From contig NZ_JAHRGL010000040.1 in assembly GCF_019097855.1 (NCBI RefSeq), positions 206,201 to 270,200 of the forward strand: DNA of 64,000 nt, read 5' to 3'. Each line of letters opens with the position of its first letter. The first letter of the stretch is position 1. The stretch is from Geopseudomonas aromaticivorans. Its GTDB lineage: Bacteria; Pseudomonadota; Gammaproteobacteria; Pseudomonadales; Pseudomonadaceae. This document shows, piece after piece, positions 32,044-39,586 of this stretch. The notes beneath the pieces were generated by a model, which saw only the letters and a list, made by a program, of their open reading frames with translations, was not told the origin of the DNA and did no database searches. The translations under genes were made by a program, and so were the position numbers.

Positions 32044-33720
32044 ATGAGCGAAAGCTTCGCAGAACTTTTTGAAGAAAGCCTGAAATCCCTCGACATGCAG
32101 CCGGGTGCCATCATCACCGGCATCGTGGTCGACATCGACGGTGACTGGGTTACCGTGCATGCCGGCCTCAAGTCCGAGGGCGTCATCCCGGTCGAGCAGT
32201 TCTACAACGAGCAGGGCGAACTGACCATCAAGGTCGGTGACGAAGTCCACGTGGCGCTGGACGCCGTGGAAGACGGCTTCGGCGAAACCAAGCTGTCCCG
32301 CGAGAAGGCCAAGCGCGCCGAGTCTTGGATCGTTCTGGAAGCTGCGTTCGCTGCCGAAGAAGTGGTCAAGGGCATCATCAACGGCAAGGTCAAGGGCGGC
32401 TTCACCGTCGACGTCAACGGCATCCGCGCGTTCCTGCCGGGTTCGCTGGTCGACGTGCGTCCGGTGCGTGACACCACCCACCTGGAAAACAAAGAGCTCG
32501 AGTTCAAGGTCATCAAGCTCGACCAGAAGCGCAACAACGTTGTCGTTTCCCGTCGCAGCGTGCTGGAAGCCGAGAACAGCGCCGAGCGCGAAGCTCTGCT
32601 GGAATCCCTGCAGGAAGGCCAGCAGGTCAAAGGTATCGTCAAGAACCTCACCGACTACGGTGCGTTCGTTGACCTGGGCGGCGTCGATGGTCTGCTGCAC
32701 ATCACCGACATGGCCTGGAAGCGTATCAAGCATCCGTCCGAGATCGTCAACGTTGGCGACGAGATCGATGTCAAGGTGCTGAAGTTCGACCGCGAGCGCA
32801 ACCGCGTCTCCCTGGGTCTGAAGCAGCTGGGCGAAGATCCGTGGGTCGCCATCAAGGCGCGCTACCCGGAAGGCACCCGCGTTCAGGCGCGCGTCACCAA
32901 CCTCACCGACTACGGCTGCTTCGCAGAGCTGGAAGAAGGCGTCGAGGGTCTGGTACACGTGTCCGAAATGGACTGGACCAACAAGAACATCCACCCGTCG
33001 AAAGTCGTTAACGTCGGCGACGAAGTGGAAGTCATGGTTCTGGACATCGACGAAGAGCGTCGTCGCATCTCCCTCGGCATCAAGCAGTGCAAGCCGAACC
33101 CGTGGGAAGAGTTCTCCGGTCAGTTCAACAAGGGCGACCGCATCTCCGGCACCATCAAGTCGATCACCGATTTCGGTATCTTCATTGGTCTGGACGGCGG
33201 CATCGACGGCCTGGTTCACCTGTCCGATATCTCCTGGAACGAAGCCGGCGAAGAAGCCGTGCGTCGCTTCAAGAAGGGCGACGAGCTGGACACCGTCATC
33301 CTGTCGGTCGATCCGGAGCGCGAGCGCATCTCCCTGGGCATCAAGCAGCTGGAAGACGATCCGTTCTCCAACTACGCCGCCCTGAACGAGAAAGGCACCA
33401 TCGTGCGCGGCACCGTCAAGGAAGTCGACGCCAAGGGCGCCATCATCACCCTGGCTGACGAAGTCGAAGGCGTGCTGAAGGCTTCCGAAATCAGCCGTGA
33501 CCGCGTTGAAGACGCGCGCAACGTGCTGAAGGAAGGCGAAGAAGTCGAAGCCAAGATCATCAGCGTGGATCGCAAGAGCCGCGTGATCAGCCTGTCCATC
33601 AAGTCGAAGGACGTGGCTGAAGAGAAGGAAGCGATGAAGGAACTGCGCAAGCAAGACGTGAGCGTAGGCCCGACCACCATCGGCGACCTGATCAAGGCAC
33701 AAATGGGCAACCAGAACTAA
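32044..33720 (+). CDS. rpsA: 30S ribosomal protein bS1
   Basis: 558 aa with six S1 RNA-binding repeats, recognisable by recurring [19 protein letters not shown]-type blocks. [16 protein letters not shown] is the standard start. ATG 32044 is preferred over ATG 32038 because AGG lies too close to the first one. bS1 unwinds mRNA at the 30S platform. Codon use is more biased than in neighbours, as expected for a highly expressed gene. The leader 31923-32043 probably holds its promoter and autoregulatory site. Confidence 0.98.
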   Translation: MSESFAELFEESLKSLDMQPGAIITGIVVDIDGDWVTVHAGLKSEGVIPVEQFYNEQGELTIKVGDEVHVALDAVEDGFGETKLSREKAKRAESWIVLEAAFAAEEVVKGIINGKVKGGFTVDVNGIRAFLPGSLVDVRPVRDTTHLENKELEFKVIKLDQKRNNVVVSRRSVLEAENSAEREALLESLQEGQQVKGIVKNLTDYGAFVDLGGVDGLLHITDMAWKRIKHPSEIVNVGDEIDVKVLKFDRERNRVSLGLKQLGEDPWVAIKARYPEGTRVQARVTNLTDYGCFAELEEGVEGLVHVSEMDWTNKNIHPSKVVNVGDEVEVMVLDIDEERRRISLGIKQCKPNPWEEFSGQFNKGDRISGTIKSITDFGIFIGLDGGIDGLVHLSDISWNEAGEEAVRRFKKGDELDTVILSVDPERERISLGIKQLEDDPFSNYAALNEKGTIVRGTVKEVDAKGAIITLADEVEGVLKASEISRDRVEDARNVLKEGEEVEAKIISVDRKSRVISLSIKSKDVAEEKEAMKELRKQDVSVGPTTIGDLIKAQMGNQN

Positions 33721-33736
33721 GTTCTGACTGTTCATG

Positions 33737-33765
33737 AAAAAGGGCGACTTCGGTCGCCCTTTTTT
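33737..33765 (+). terminator. Rho-independent terminator after rpsA
   Basis: AAAAAGGGCGAC-TTCG-GTCGCCCTTTTTT, 16 bases after the rpsA stop: a 12-bp stem, a UUCG loop and T tract. Confidence 0.95.
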
Positions 33766-33899
33766 GTGCCTGCGAAAAAGCGCGGCCATGACAGCGGATC
33801 TCTGCGAGGGGCGAGGGACGCCGGGTTGTCAGTCGGTGCGGCTTGCCTGGCGGCGAGCGGGCGCTATCATGACGCCCCTCCAACCGAAGGTGAGTGCCC

Positions 33900-34226
33900 A
33901 TGCCCGCTTCCAATTCCGAACCCAGCACCCTGTACGCCAAGCTGCTGGGCGAAACCGCAACCATCACCTGGCAGGAGCTGCAGCGCTTCTTCGCCGGCGG
34001 CAACGTCCTGCGCGTTGCCGGTGAGCTGGATCTGGTGGCGGTCGCCGAGGCCCTGGCTGAGGATGACGGTGCGAAGGTGCAGCTCTGGCTGACCGCTGGC
34101 AGCCTGCGCAAGATGGAAGTAGCGGATGCCGAGGACTACCAGGCGCGCGATCCGCAGCTGTGGGCGGTGGTGGTGGCGCCATGGGTGCTGGTGCAGGAGC
34201 GCCCGGCGGTCGAGGTCCTGCACTGA
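33900..34226 (+). CDS. DUF2288 family protein
   Basis: 108 aa. The sequence PSTLYAKLLGETATITWQEL and the C-terminal RDPQLWAVVVAPWVLVQERP match what I recall of the small DUF2288 proteins. No function is known. No signal peptide or membrane span. ATG 33900 was chosen because GAAGG lies 9 bases upstream; an in-frame GTG at 33894 is too close to it. It is convergent with the ABC transporter genes; only 27 bases separate their stops. Confidence 0.75.
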   Translation: MPASNSEPSTLYAKLLGETATITWQELQRFFAGGNVLRVAGELDLVAVAEALAEDDGAKVQLWLTAGSLRKMEVADAEDYQARDPQLWAVVVAPWVLVQERPAVEVLH

Positions 34227-34253
34227 GCCGCAGTTGCCGGCCGGCGCCGTCGG

Positions 34254-35021
34254 TCAGTGGCTGACCCAGCGCTGCCGCGCCCAGCCACTGAGTGCATCGA
34301 CGGCCAGCACCAGCAGCAGCATGGCGAGGATCACGGTGGCTGCCTGTGCCTGCTGGAACAGACTGAGGCTGACGTAGAGCATCTGGCCGAGGCCGCCGGC
34401 GCCGACGAAGCCGAGCACGCTGGCCATGCGGATGTTGTTTTCCCAGCGGTACAGGCAGTAGGCGATCAGCTGCGGCCACACGCCGGGCAGGGTGCCGTAG
34501 ACGAAGGCGGCGAGGCGCCCGCCACCGGCCAGGCGAATCGCTTCGGCCGGCTCGGCCGGGGTGTTTTCCAGTGCCTCGGCGAACAGCCGGCCGAGCACGC
34601 CGGCGGTGTGCAGGGCCAGGGCCAGGGTGCCGGCGTTGGGGCCCAGGCCGGCGGCCAGCACCATCAGTGCCGCCCAGACCAGTTCCGGAATTGAACGCAA
34701 CGCGTTGAGCAGCAGTCGCGCCAGCGCCGCAGCGGTGCGGCCGCAGCGTCCGGCTGCCGGCAGCGCCAGCAGCAGGCCGAGCAGGGCTGCGAGCAGGGTG
34801 CCCAACGCCGACATGGCGAGGGTTTCCAGACTGCCGCGGCCGATGCTGGCGAGGTGCGCGCTGGAGAAGTCCGCCGGGAAGAAGCCGGTTGCGTAGTCGG
34901 CCATCAGCGACAGCCCCCTGGCGCTGGTCAGGCCGGTGAAGTCCAGGCCGAGACCGACGAAGGAGGCGGCGACGGCCAGCAGGATCGCCAGCAGCAGGAG
35001 GTAGTTGAGCGCGCGCCTCAT
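34254..35021 (-). CDS. phnE: PhnE-type ABC transporter permease (second)
   Basis: 255 aa with about six membrane spans (LLLLAILLAVAASFVGLGL at the N-terminus). The permease coupling region is seen in IRLAGGGRLAAFVYGTLPGVWPQLIAYCLYRWENNIR and [14 protein letters not shown]. It is the last gene of a phnD-phnC-phnE-phnE operon on the minus strand; its ATG overlaps the stop of the upstream permease by 4 bases. The substrate is discussed under the binding protein. The two permeases are paralogues and probably form a heterodimer. Confidence 0.85.
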   Translation of the reverse strand: MRRALNYLLLLAILLAVAASFVGLGLDFTGLTSARGLSLMADYATGFFPADFSSAHLASIGRGSLETLAMSALGTLLAALLGLLLALPAAGRCGRTAAALARLLLNALRSIPELVWAALMVLAAGLGPNAGTLALALHTAGVLGRLFAEALENTPAEPAEAIRLAGGGRLAAFVYGTLPGVWPQLIAYCLYRWENNIRMASVLGFVGAGGLGQMLYVSLSLFQQAQAATVILAMLLLVLAVDALSGWARQRWVSH

Positions 35022-35866
35022 GTCAGCCGACCCCTCAGCAAGCGGCTGAGCTGGTCGGCCAGCAGCACCAGGGCGAAGAAGGTCAGCAGCATGCTGGCCA
35101 CCTCGCCGCCGGCGAACATGCGCATCGACAGGTCGATCTGCTGGCCGAGGCCGCCGGCGCCGACGAAGCCCATCACCACCGAGGCGCGGATCGCGCACTC
35201 CCAGCGGTACACCGTGTAGGAGAGCATCTCCGCCGCCGCGTTGGGCAGCACGCCGTAGGCGAAGGCGGCCAGCCGCGGGCTGCCGGCGGCGAGCAGGGCG
35301 CGCGCCGGGCGCGGGTCCACCGACTCGCAGATTTCCGCATAGACCTTGCCGAGCATGCCGCTGTAGGTGATGGCGATAGCCAGCACCCCGGCGGTCGGGC
35401 CGAGGCCGACGGCGCGCACGAACAGCAGCGCCCAGACGATCTCGGGAATGCTGCGCAGCACGATCAGCAGCAGGCGCACCGGCCAGCGCAGCGCATTCGC
35501 CCACCAGCGCGGCCGACCGCCGCGGGCCAGCGCAGACACCGACAGCACGCGGGTGGCCAGCAGTGCGCAGGGCACGGCTAGCAGCCAGGCCAGCGCCATG
35601 CCGGCGGTGGCGATGGCCAGGGTTTCCAGGGTGGCGCGGCCGAGCAGGGCGAGGAATTCGTCGCCATGTTCCGGCGGCCAGAAGGCGCCGACGAAGCTGC
35701 CCATGGTGGCGGCGTTGCCGGCGTCGAACAGTACGGCGAGGTTCAGCTCGCTGAGTTGCAGACCGGGCCACAGCAGGGCCAGGGCGAGCAGGGTCAGCAG
35801 CAGGCGCGGCAGGCTGGCGGGATCGCGCAGTGCGGTGGCCGGCGCAGTCGATGGGTTGCTCAGCAT
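35018..35866 (-). CDS. phnE: PhnE-type ABC transporter permease (first)
   Basis: 282 aa with six or more membrane spans ([41 protein letters not shown]). The C-terminal coupling block is [47 protein letters not shown]. The start overlaps the ATPase gene stop by 7 bases and its stop overlaps the next permease start by 4, showing tight translational coupling. Confidence 0.85.
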   Translation of the reverse strand: MLSNPSTAPATALRDPASLPRLLLTLLALALLWPGLQLSELNLAVLFDAGNAATMGSFVGAFWPPEHGDEFLALLGRATLETLAIATAGMALAWLLAVPCALLATRVLSVSALARGGRPRWWANALRWPVRLLLIVLRSIPEIVWALLFVRAVGLGPTAGVLAIAITYSGMLGKVYAEICESVDPRPARALLAAGSPRLAAFAYGVLPNAAAEMLSYTVYRWECAIRASVVMGFVGAGGLGQQIDLSMRMFAGGEVASMLLTFFALVLLADQLSRLLRGRLT

Positions 35867-36666
35867 CGCGGGATGGTCACCAGCTGGGGGGCGGGCAGCG
35901 GCGAAGCCGCCAGGGGGCGGTCGAGCTGTTCGTTGGCGTACAGGGCGTCCAGCGCCTCCTGGGTAACCTCATGGGCCGGCAGGTCGAAGGCGATGCGCCC
36001 GTCGCGCACGCCGATGATGCGCGAAAAGTGCGCCAGCGCCAGCTCCACCGCATGCAGGCTGGCCAGCAGGGTGACGCCGCGGGATTCCGCCTCACGGGTC
36101 AGCACGCCGAGGGTGTGGCTGGCCAGTACCGGGTCCATGGCCGACACCGGCTCGTCGGCCAGCAGCAACTCGGCCTGCTGGTACAGCACGCGGGCGATGC
36201 CGACGCGCTGCAGCTGGCCGCCAGAGAGCTGGTCGCAGCGCTCGAACAGTTGCTCGGCCAGATCCAGGCGCGCCAGGGCATCGCGGGCACCGGCCGCATC
36301 GAGCGGGTGCAGCAGGTTGAGCAGGCCTTTCCACAGCGGCCACTGGCCGAGGCGGCCGGCGCTTACCGCCGTGACCACCCGTTGGCGCGGCGGCAGGGGC
36401 GGGCTCTGGTGAACCAGTCCGAGGCGGCTGCGCAGACGTTTGCGCGCGCCCGCAGCGAGTTGCCAGGGCTCGCTGCCGAGCAGTTCCAGGCGGCCTTCTG
36501 AGGGCTGCAGGCTGGTGGCCAGCAGGCGCAGCAGGGTGGTCTTGCCGGCGCCGGACGGGCCGATGATGGCCAGCCGCTCGCCGCGGCTGACCGTCAGATC
36601 GACTTCCTGCAGGGCGCGCCGACCGTTGGCGTGGGTCAGGCCCACGCCGGTCAGGCGCACGGTCAC
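35860..36666 (-). CDS. phnC: PhnC-type ABC transporter ATP-binding protein
   Basis: 268 aa. Walker [15 protein letters not shown], signature [16 protein letters not shown], Walker [14 protein letters not shown] and H-loop SLHAVELAL are all intact, so it should hydrolyse ATP. The GTG start at 36666 overlaps the binding-protein stop (GTGA); a second in-frame GTG at 36660 is possible. Resembles phosphonate importer ATPases more than phosphate (PstB) ones. Confidence 0.88.
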   Translation of the reverse strand: MTVRLTGVGLTHANGRRALQEVDLTVSRGERLAIIGPSGAGKTTLLRLLATSLQPSEGRLELLGSEPWQLAAGARKRLRSRLGLVHQSPPLPPRQRVVTAVSAGRLGQWPLWKGLLNLLHPLDAAGARDALARLDLAEQLFERCDQLSGGQLQRVGIARVLYQQAELLLADEPVSAMDPVLASHTLGVLTREAESRGVTLLASLHAVELALAHFSRIIGVRDGRIAFDLPAHEVTQEALDALYANEQLDRPLAASPLPAPQLVTIPRC

Positions 36667-37514
36667 TTCAGCAGGCCGGCGGCGCGGGCGGCCTCCTCGA
36701 TACCGGTGTAGTTTTCCGGCTTGGTCTCGATGAAGCGGCTGGCGGCCTGCAGGTCGAGGATCGCCTTGTGTTCCGGATTGGCCGGGTCGAGGGCGAGGAA
36801 CGCCTTCTTGATCTTCGCGGTCAGCTCGGGAGCGAGGGTGCCGCGCACGGTCCAGTTGTAGTCGTAGTAGGTTGGGGTGGTGGCGAACACGTGCACCTTG
36901 GCGGTGTCGACCTTGCCGGCGGCGACCAGCTTGTCCCACACCGAGGCGTTCAGCACGCCGGCGTCGACCTTGCCGGCCTGGACCCAGGCGACGGTGGCGT
37001 CGTGGGCGCCGGAGAAGGCCACGCGGGAGAAGAACTGCTCGGGCACGATGCCGTCCTTCTGCATGAAGTAGCGCGGCATCAGGCTGCCGGAGGTGGAGGA
37101 CACCGAGCCAAAGGCGAAGGTCTTGCCCTTGAGGTCCTGTAGCGACTTCACGTTGGCGTCGGCGCTGATGAACTTGCTGGTGAACTTCTCGTCCTGTTCG
37201 CGCTGCACCAGCGGGATGGCGCTGCCGGTCTTCAGGCGGGTTTGCACGAAGGTGAAGCCGCCCAGCCAGGCCAGGTCGACGCGATCGGCGGCGATGCCCT
37301 CGACCACCGCGGCGTAGTCGGACACCGGGACGAACTGTACCGGCATGCCCAGCTCCTTCTCTAGGTAGGCACCCAGCGGCTTGAACTTGCGCTGCAGTTC
37401 GGTGGGGGCCTCGTCGGGGATGGCGGAAACCTTGAGGACATCGGCGGCCTGCGCGGCCAGGGCGGAAACGGACAGGCCAATAGCGGCGGCGAGCGCCAGG
37501 GTGCGCTTGAGCAT
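36663..37514 (-). CDS. phnD: PhnD-like periplasmic binding protein (phosphonate or putative selenate)
   Basis: 283 aa with a signal peptide ([20 protein letters not shown], cleavage near AQAAD). The body ([60 protein letters not shown]) is a PhnD/PtxB-type binding protein. As I recall, very similar Pseudomonas proteins are annotated as a putative selenate-transport subfamily, so phosphonate is not the only candidate. No C-P lyase, phosphonatase, ptxD or selenium gene lies nearby to decide. It heads the phnDCEE operon; GGAGA lies 7 bases before ATG 37514. The divergent dehydrogenase gene shares the 121-base promoter region. Confidence 0.8.
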   Translation of the reverse strand: MLKRTLALAAAIGLSVSALAAQAADVLKVSAIPDEAPTELQRKFKPLGAYLEKELGMPVQFVPVSDYAAVVEGIAADRVDLAWLGGFTFVQTRLKTGSAIPLVQREQDEKFTSKFISADANVKSLQDLKGKTFAFGSVSSTSGSLMPRYFMQKDGIVPEQFFSRVAFSGAHDATVAWVQAGKVDAGVLNASVWDKLVAAGKVDTAKVHVFATTPTYYDYNWTVRGTLAPELTAKIKKAFLALDPANPEHKAILDLQAASRFIETKPENYTGIEEAARAAGLLK

Positions 37515-37602
37515 GGGAGTTCTCCGGTTCAATAGCGGAAAAAGCGAATGTGAGTATAGGGCTGCGCTGGTCGGATGTTGGTACGGCGACCCTAGGGTTA
37601 AG

Positions 37603-37637
37603 ATGGCGGGCACCTTATACCCACTGGAGCCCGCCAT
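37603..37637 (+). promoter_or_regulatory. Hairpin sequestering the start codon of the dehydrogenase gene
   Basis: Perfect 9-bp inverted repeat ATGGCGGGC / GCCCGCCAT with a 17-base loop. The right arm ends on the first two bases of the ATG start codon at 37636, and the ribosome-binding site CTGGAG lies at the loop/arm border. Such a fold could reduce translation initiation. Confidence 0.45.
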
Positions 37638-38526
37638 GTCGACCCTGCCTTCCCTTGCCTTCGCCGGTATCGGCCTGATGGGCCTGCCGATGAGTCGCCG
37701 CCTGCTGGCTGCCGGTTTTCCCCTGAGCGTGTGGAATCGCAACCCGGCCAAGTGCGAGCCGCTGGTGGATGCCGGCGCGCAGGTGGTGGTGCGCCCCGGC
37801 GATCTGTGCCTGGAGGCCGACATCGTCATGCTCTGCCTGGCCGACACCGCGGCGGTGCGCGCGGTGGTATTCGGCCCCGGCGGCATCGTCGAACAAGGCC
37901 TGCCGGGTCAGCTGCTGGTGGATTTCTCCAGCTGCGAGCCGGCGGCTACTCGCGAGATGGCCATTGAGCTGGAGGAGCGCTGCGGCATGCGCTGGGTGGA
38001 TGCGCCGGTGTCCGGCGGCACCCCCGGCGCCGAGGCTGGCAGCCTGGCGATCATGGCTGGCGGCGCGGCGGACGACATCGAGCGCCTGCGACCGATCCTC
38101 GCCCACCTGGGCCAGCGCCTGACGCGGATGGGCGAGGTCGGCGCCGGCCAGGTGACCAAGGTGTGCAACCAGATGATCGTCGCCTGCAACGCGCTGGTGA
38201 TCGCCGAGGTGGTGGCGTTGGCCGAGCAGGCCGGGGTGGACGCCAGCCTGCTGGCGCCGGCGCTGTACGGCGGCTTCGCCGACTCCAAGCCGCTGCAGAT
38301 CCTCGCCCCGCAGATGGCCGAGAGCCGTTTCGAGCCGGTCAAGTGGCACGTGCGTACCCTGCTCAAGGATCTCGATACCGCGGTCAAGCTGTCCCGCGAG
38401 CAGGGTTCGGCCACGCCGATGAGCGGCCTGGCTGCGCAGCTGATGCGCCTGCACGGTAGCCAGGGCAATCTCGAACGCGATCCGGCCACGCTGGTCGAGC
38501 TGTTCCGTCAGGAGGGCGAGGCATGA
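37636..38526 (+). CDS. Beta-hydroxyacid dehydrogenase (tartronate semialdehyde reductase-like)
   Basis: 296 aa. N-terminal NAD(P) motif FAGIGLMGLPMSRRLL (GxGxMGxxM), substrate signature FSSCEP region and DAPVSGGTPGAEAGSLAIMAGG, and the catalytic Lys in GAGQVTKVCNQMIV. The family includes GarR/GlxR, 3-hydroxyisobutyrate dehydrogenase and LtnD; together with the following Hyi-like gene it suggests C3/C4 sugar-acid metabolism (tartronate semialdehyde or 2-oxo-tetronate). No glyoxylate carboligase is present. The ATG at 37636 is partly folded into a hairpin. Its stop overlaps the next start (ATGA). Confidence 0.82.
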   Translation: MSTLPSLAFAGIGLMGLPMSRRLLAAGFPLSVWNRNPAKCEPLVDAGAQVVVRPGDLCLEADIVMLCLADTAAVRAVVFGPGGIVEQGLPGQLLVDFSSCEPAATREMAIELEERCGMRWVDAPVSGGTPGAEAGSLAIMAGGAADDIERLRPILAHLGQRLTRMGEVGAGQVTKVCNQMIVACNALVIAEVVALAEQAGVDASLLAPALYGGFADSKPLQILAPQMAESRFEPVKWHVRTLLKDLDTAVKLSREQGSATPMSGLAAQLMRLHGSQGNLERDPATLVELFRQEGEA

Positions 38527-39305
38527 AACTCTGCGCCAACCTGTCGATGTTGTTCAGCGAGTTGCTGCTGCTCGAGCGCATCCAGGCCGCGGCGGAGGCC
38601 GGGTTCTCTGGGGTGGAGATCCAGTTTCCCTACGAGGTGGCGGCCGCCGAACTGCAGGACGCGCTGGAGAAAGCCGGCATGCCGCTGGTGTTGATCAACT
38701 TGCCGGCCGGCGATCTGATGACTGGCGGCCCCGGCCTGGCGGCGGTGCCGCAGCGCCAGGGCGAATTCGACGCCGCCCTGGCGCAAGCACTGGCCTATGC
38801 CCAAGTGGTGCGTCCGGCGTGCGTCAACGTGCTGCCGGGGCGGTTGGCCGAGGGCCTTGATCGCGCGGCGGCATTGGCGACCCTGGCGGCCAACCTGCGT
38901 CGCGCCGCCGAGGCTTTCGCTCCGCTGGGCATCCGCGTGCTGGCTGAGGCGATCAACCCGCTGGACATGCCGGGCTTCCTGGTCAACACGCCGCAGCATT
39001 TGCTGGCGCTGATCGCGGCGGTGGACCACCCCAACTTCGCTGCCCAGCTCGACTTCTACCACATGGCCCGCCAGGGGCTGGACCTGCCGGCCTGCATCGC
39101 CGCGCTGGCCGGGCACATCGGCCATGTGCAGTTCGCCGACTGTCCGGGGCGCGGTGCGCCGGGAACGGGTAGTGTGGATTTCCCCGCCGCGCTGGCAGCG
39201 TTGACGACGAGCGGCTACGCCGGCTGGCTGGGTGCCGAGTACCGGCCGGGGGAGACGGGCTGCGCGGCCAGCCTGAGCTGGCTGGTCGAGTGGCGTTCGC
39301 GGTGA
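38523..39305 (+). CDS. hyi: Hydroxypyruvate isomerase family protein
   Basis: 260 aa, TIM-barrel of the xylose isomerase-like class. MKLCANLSMLFSELLLLERI, GFSGVEIQFPYE, the Glu in LAEAINPLDMPGF, LDFYHMARQG and HVQFADCPGRGAPGTG are Hyi/OtnI landmarks, including the metal-binding Glu/Asp/Gln/Glu set. Likely converts hydroxypyruvate to tartronate semialdehyde, or 2-dehydro to 3-dehydro-tetronate in the OtnI subgroup. Translationally coupled to the dehydrogenase (4-base overlap). A REPIN follows 5 bases after its stop. Confidence 0.82.
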   Translation: MKLCANLSMLFSELLLLERIQAAAEAGFSGVEIQFPYEVAAAELQDALEKAGMPLVLINLPAGDLMTGGPGLAAVPQRQGEFDAALAQALAYAQVVRPACVNVLPGRLAEGLDRAAALATLAANLRRAAEAFAPLGIRVLAEAINPLDMPGFLVNTPQHLLALIAAVDHPNFAAQLDFYHMARQGLDLPACIAALAGHIGHVQFADCPGRGAPGTGSVDFPAALAALTTSGYAGWLGAEYRPGETGCAASLSWLVEWRSR

Positions 39306-39309
39306 GCGT

Positions 39310-39371
39310 GTAGGGTGCGCCGTGCGCACCATCCATCCGCAGAGGCTCAAGGTGCGCATGGCGCACCCTAC
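39310..39371. repeat. REPIN: two inverted GTAGGGTGCGC elements
   Basis: A 21-base element at 39310-39330 (GTAGGGTGCGC... CGCACC) is repeated in inverted orientation at 39351-39371 with a single mismatch. Each arm is itself a short palindrome and the whole can form one long hairpin with a 20-base loop. This is the clearest copy of the repeat family in the window. Confidence 0.8.
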
Positions 39372-39494
39372 GGGAAAGCGTGATCCCGATGGCTACCACG
39401 CTCTGGCGTGGCAGCCCCGCCAGCGGGACGCTCCGCGTCTCGGGGGCAGTGCGCCGCGGCGCGTCCCACCGGTTACCCTGCAATCGATGAATAG

Positions 39495-39530
39495 AAAAAG
39501 GCCGTGCGGGGTGTCCCGACACGGCCTTTT
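39495..39530. terminator. Bidirectional terminator between hyi and rapA
   Basis: AAAAGGCCGTG / CACGGCCTTTT, an 11-bp stem with a 13-base loop and A/T tracts on both sides. It can serve the plus-strand operon and the minus-strand rapA. The stretch 39372-39494 between it and the REPIN holds more partial palindromes (GGGACGCTCCGCGTC) but no gene. Confidence 0.85.
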
Positions 39531-39586
39531 CATTGCCTCGCCAACTCCCAGGCGGGCGCGCGGGAGTCGGCGCGGGCGTGGCGTGT

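Noticed and set aside
33766-34092. Alternative frames over the DUF2288 gene
   Set aside because: They overlap a gene whose start, ribosome-binding site and family sequence agree; the alternatives are Ser/Pro/Arg-rich shadows.
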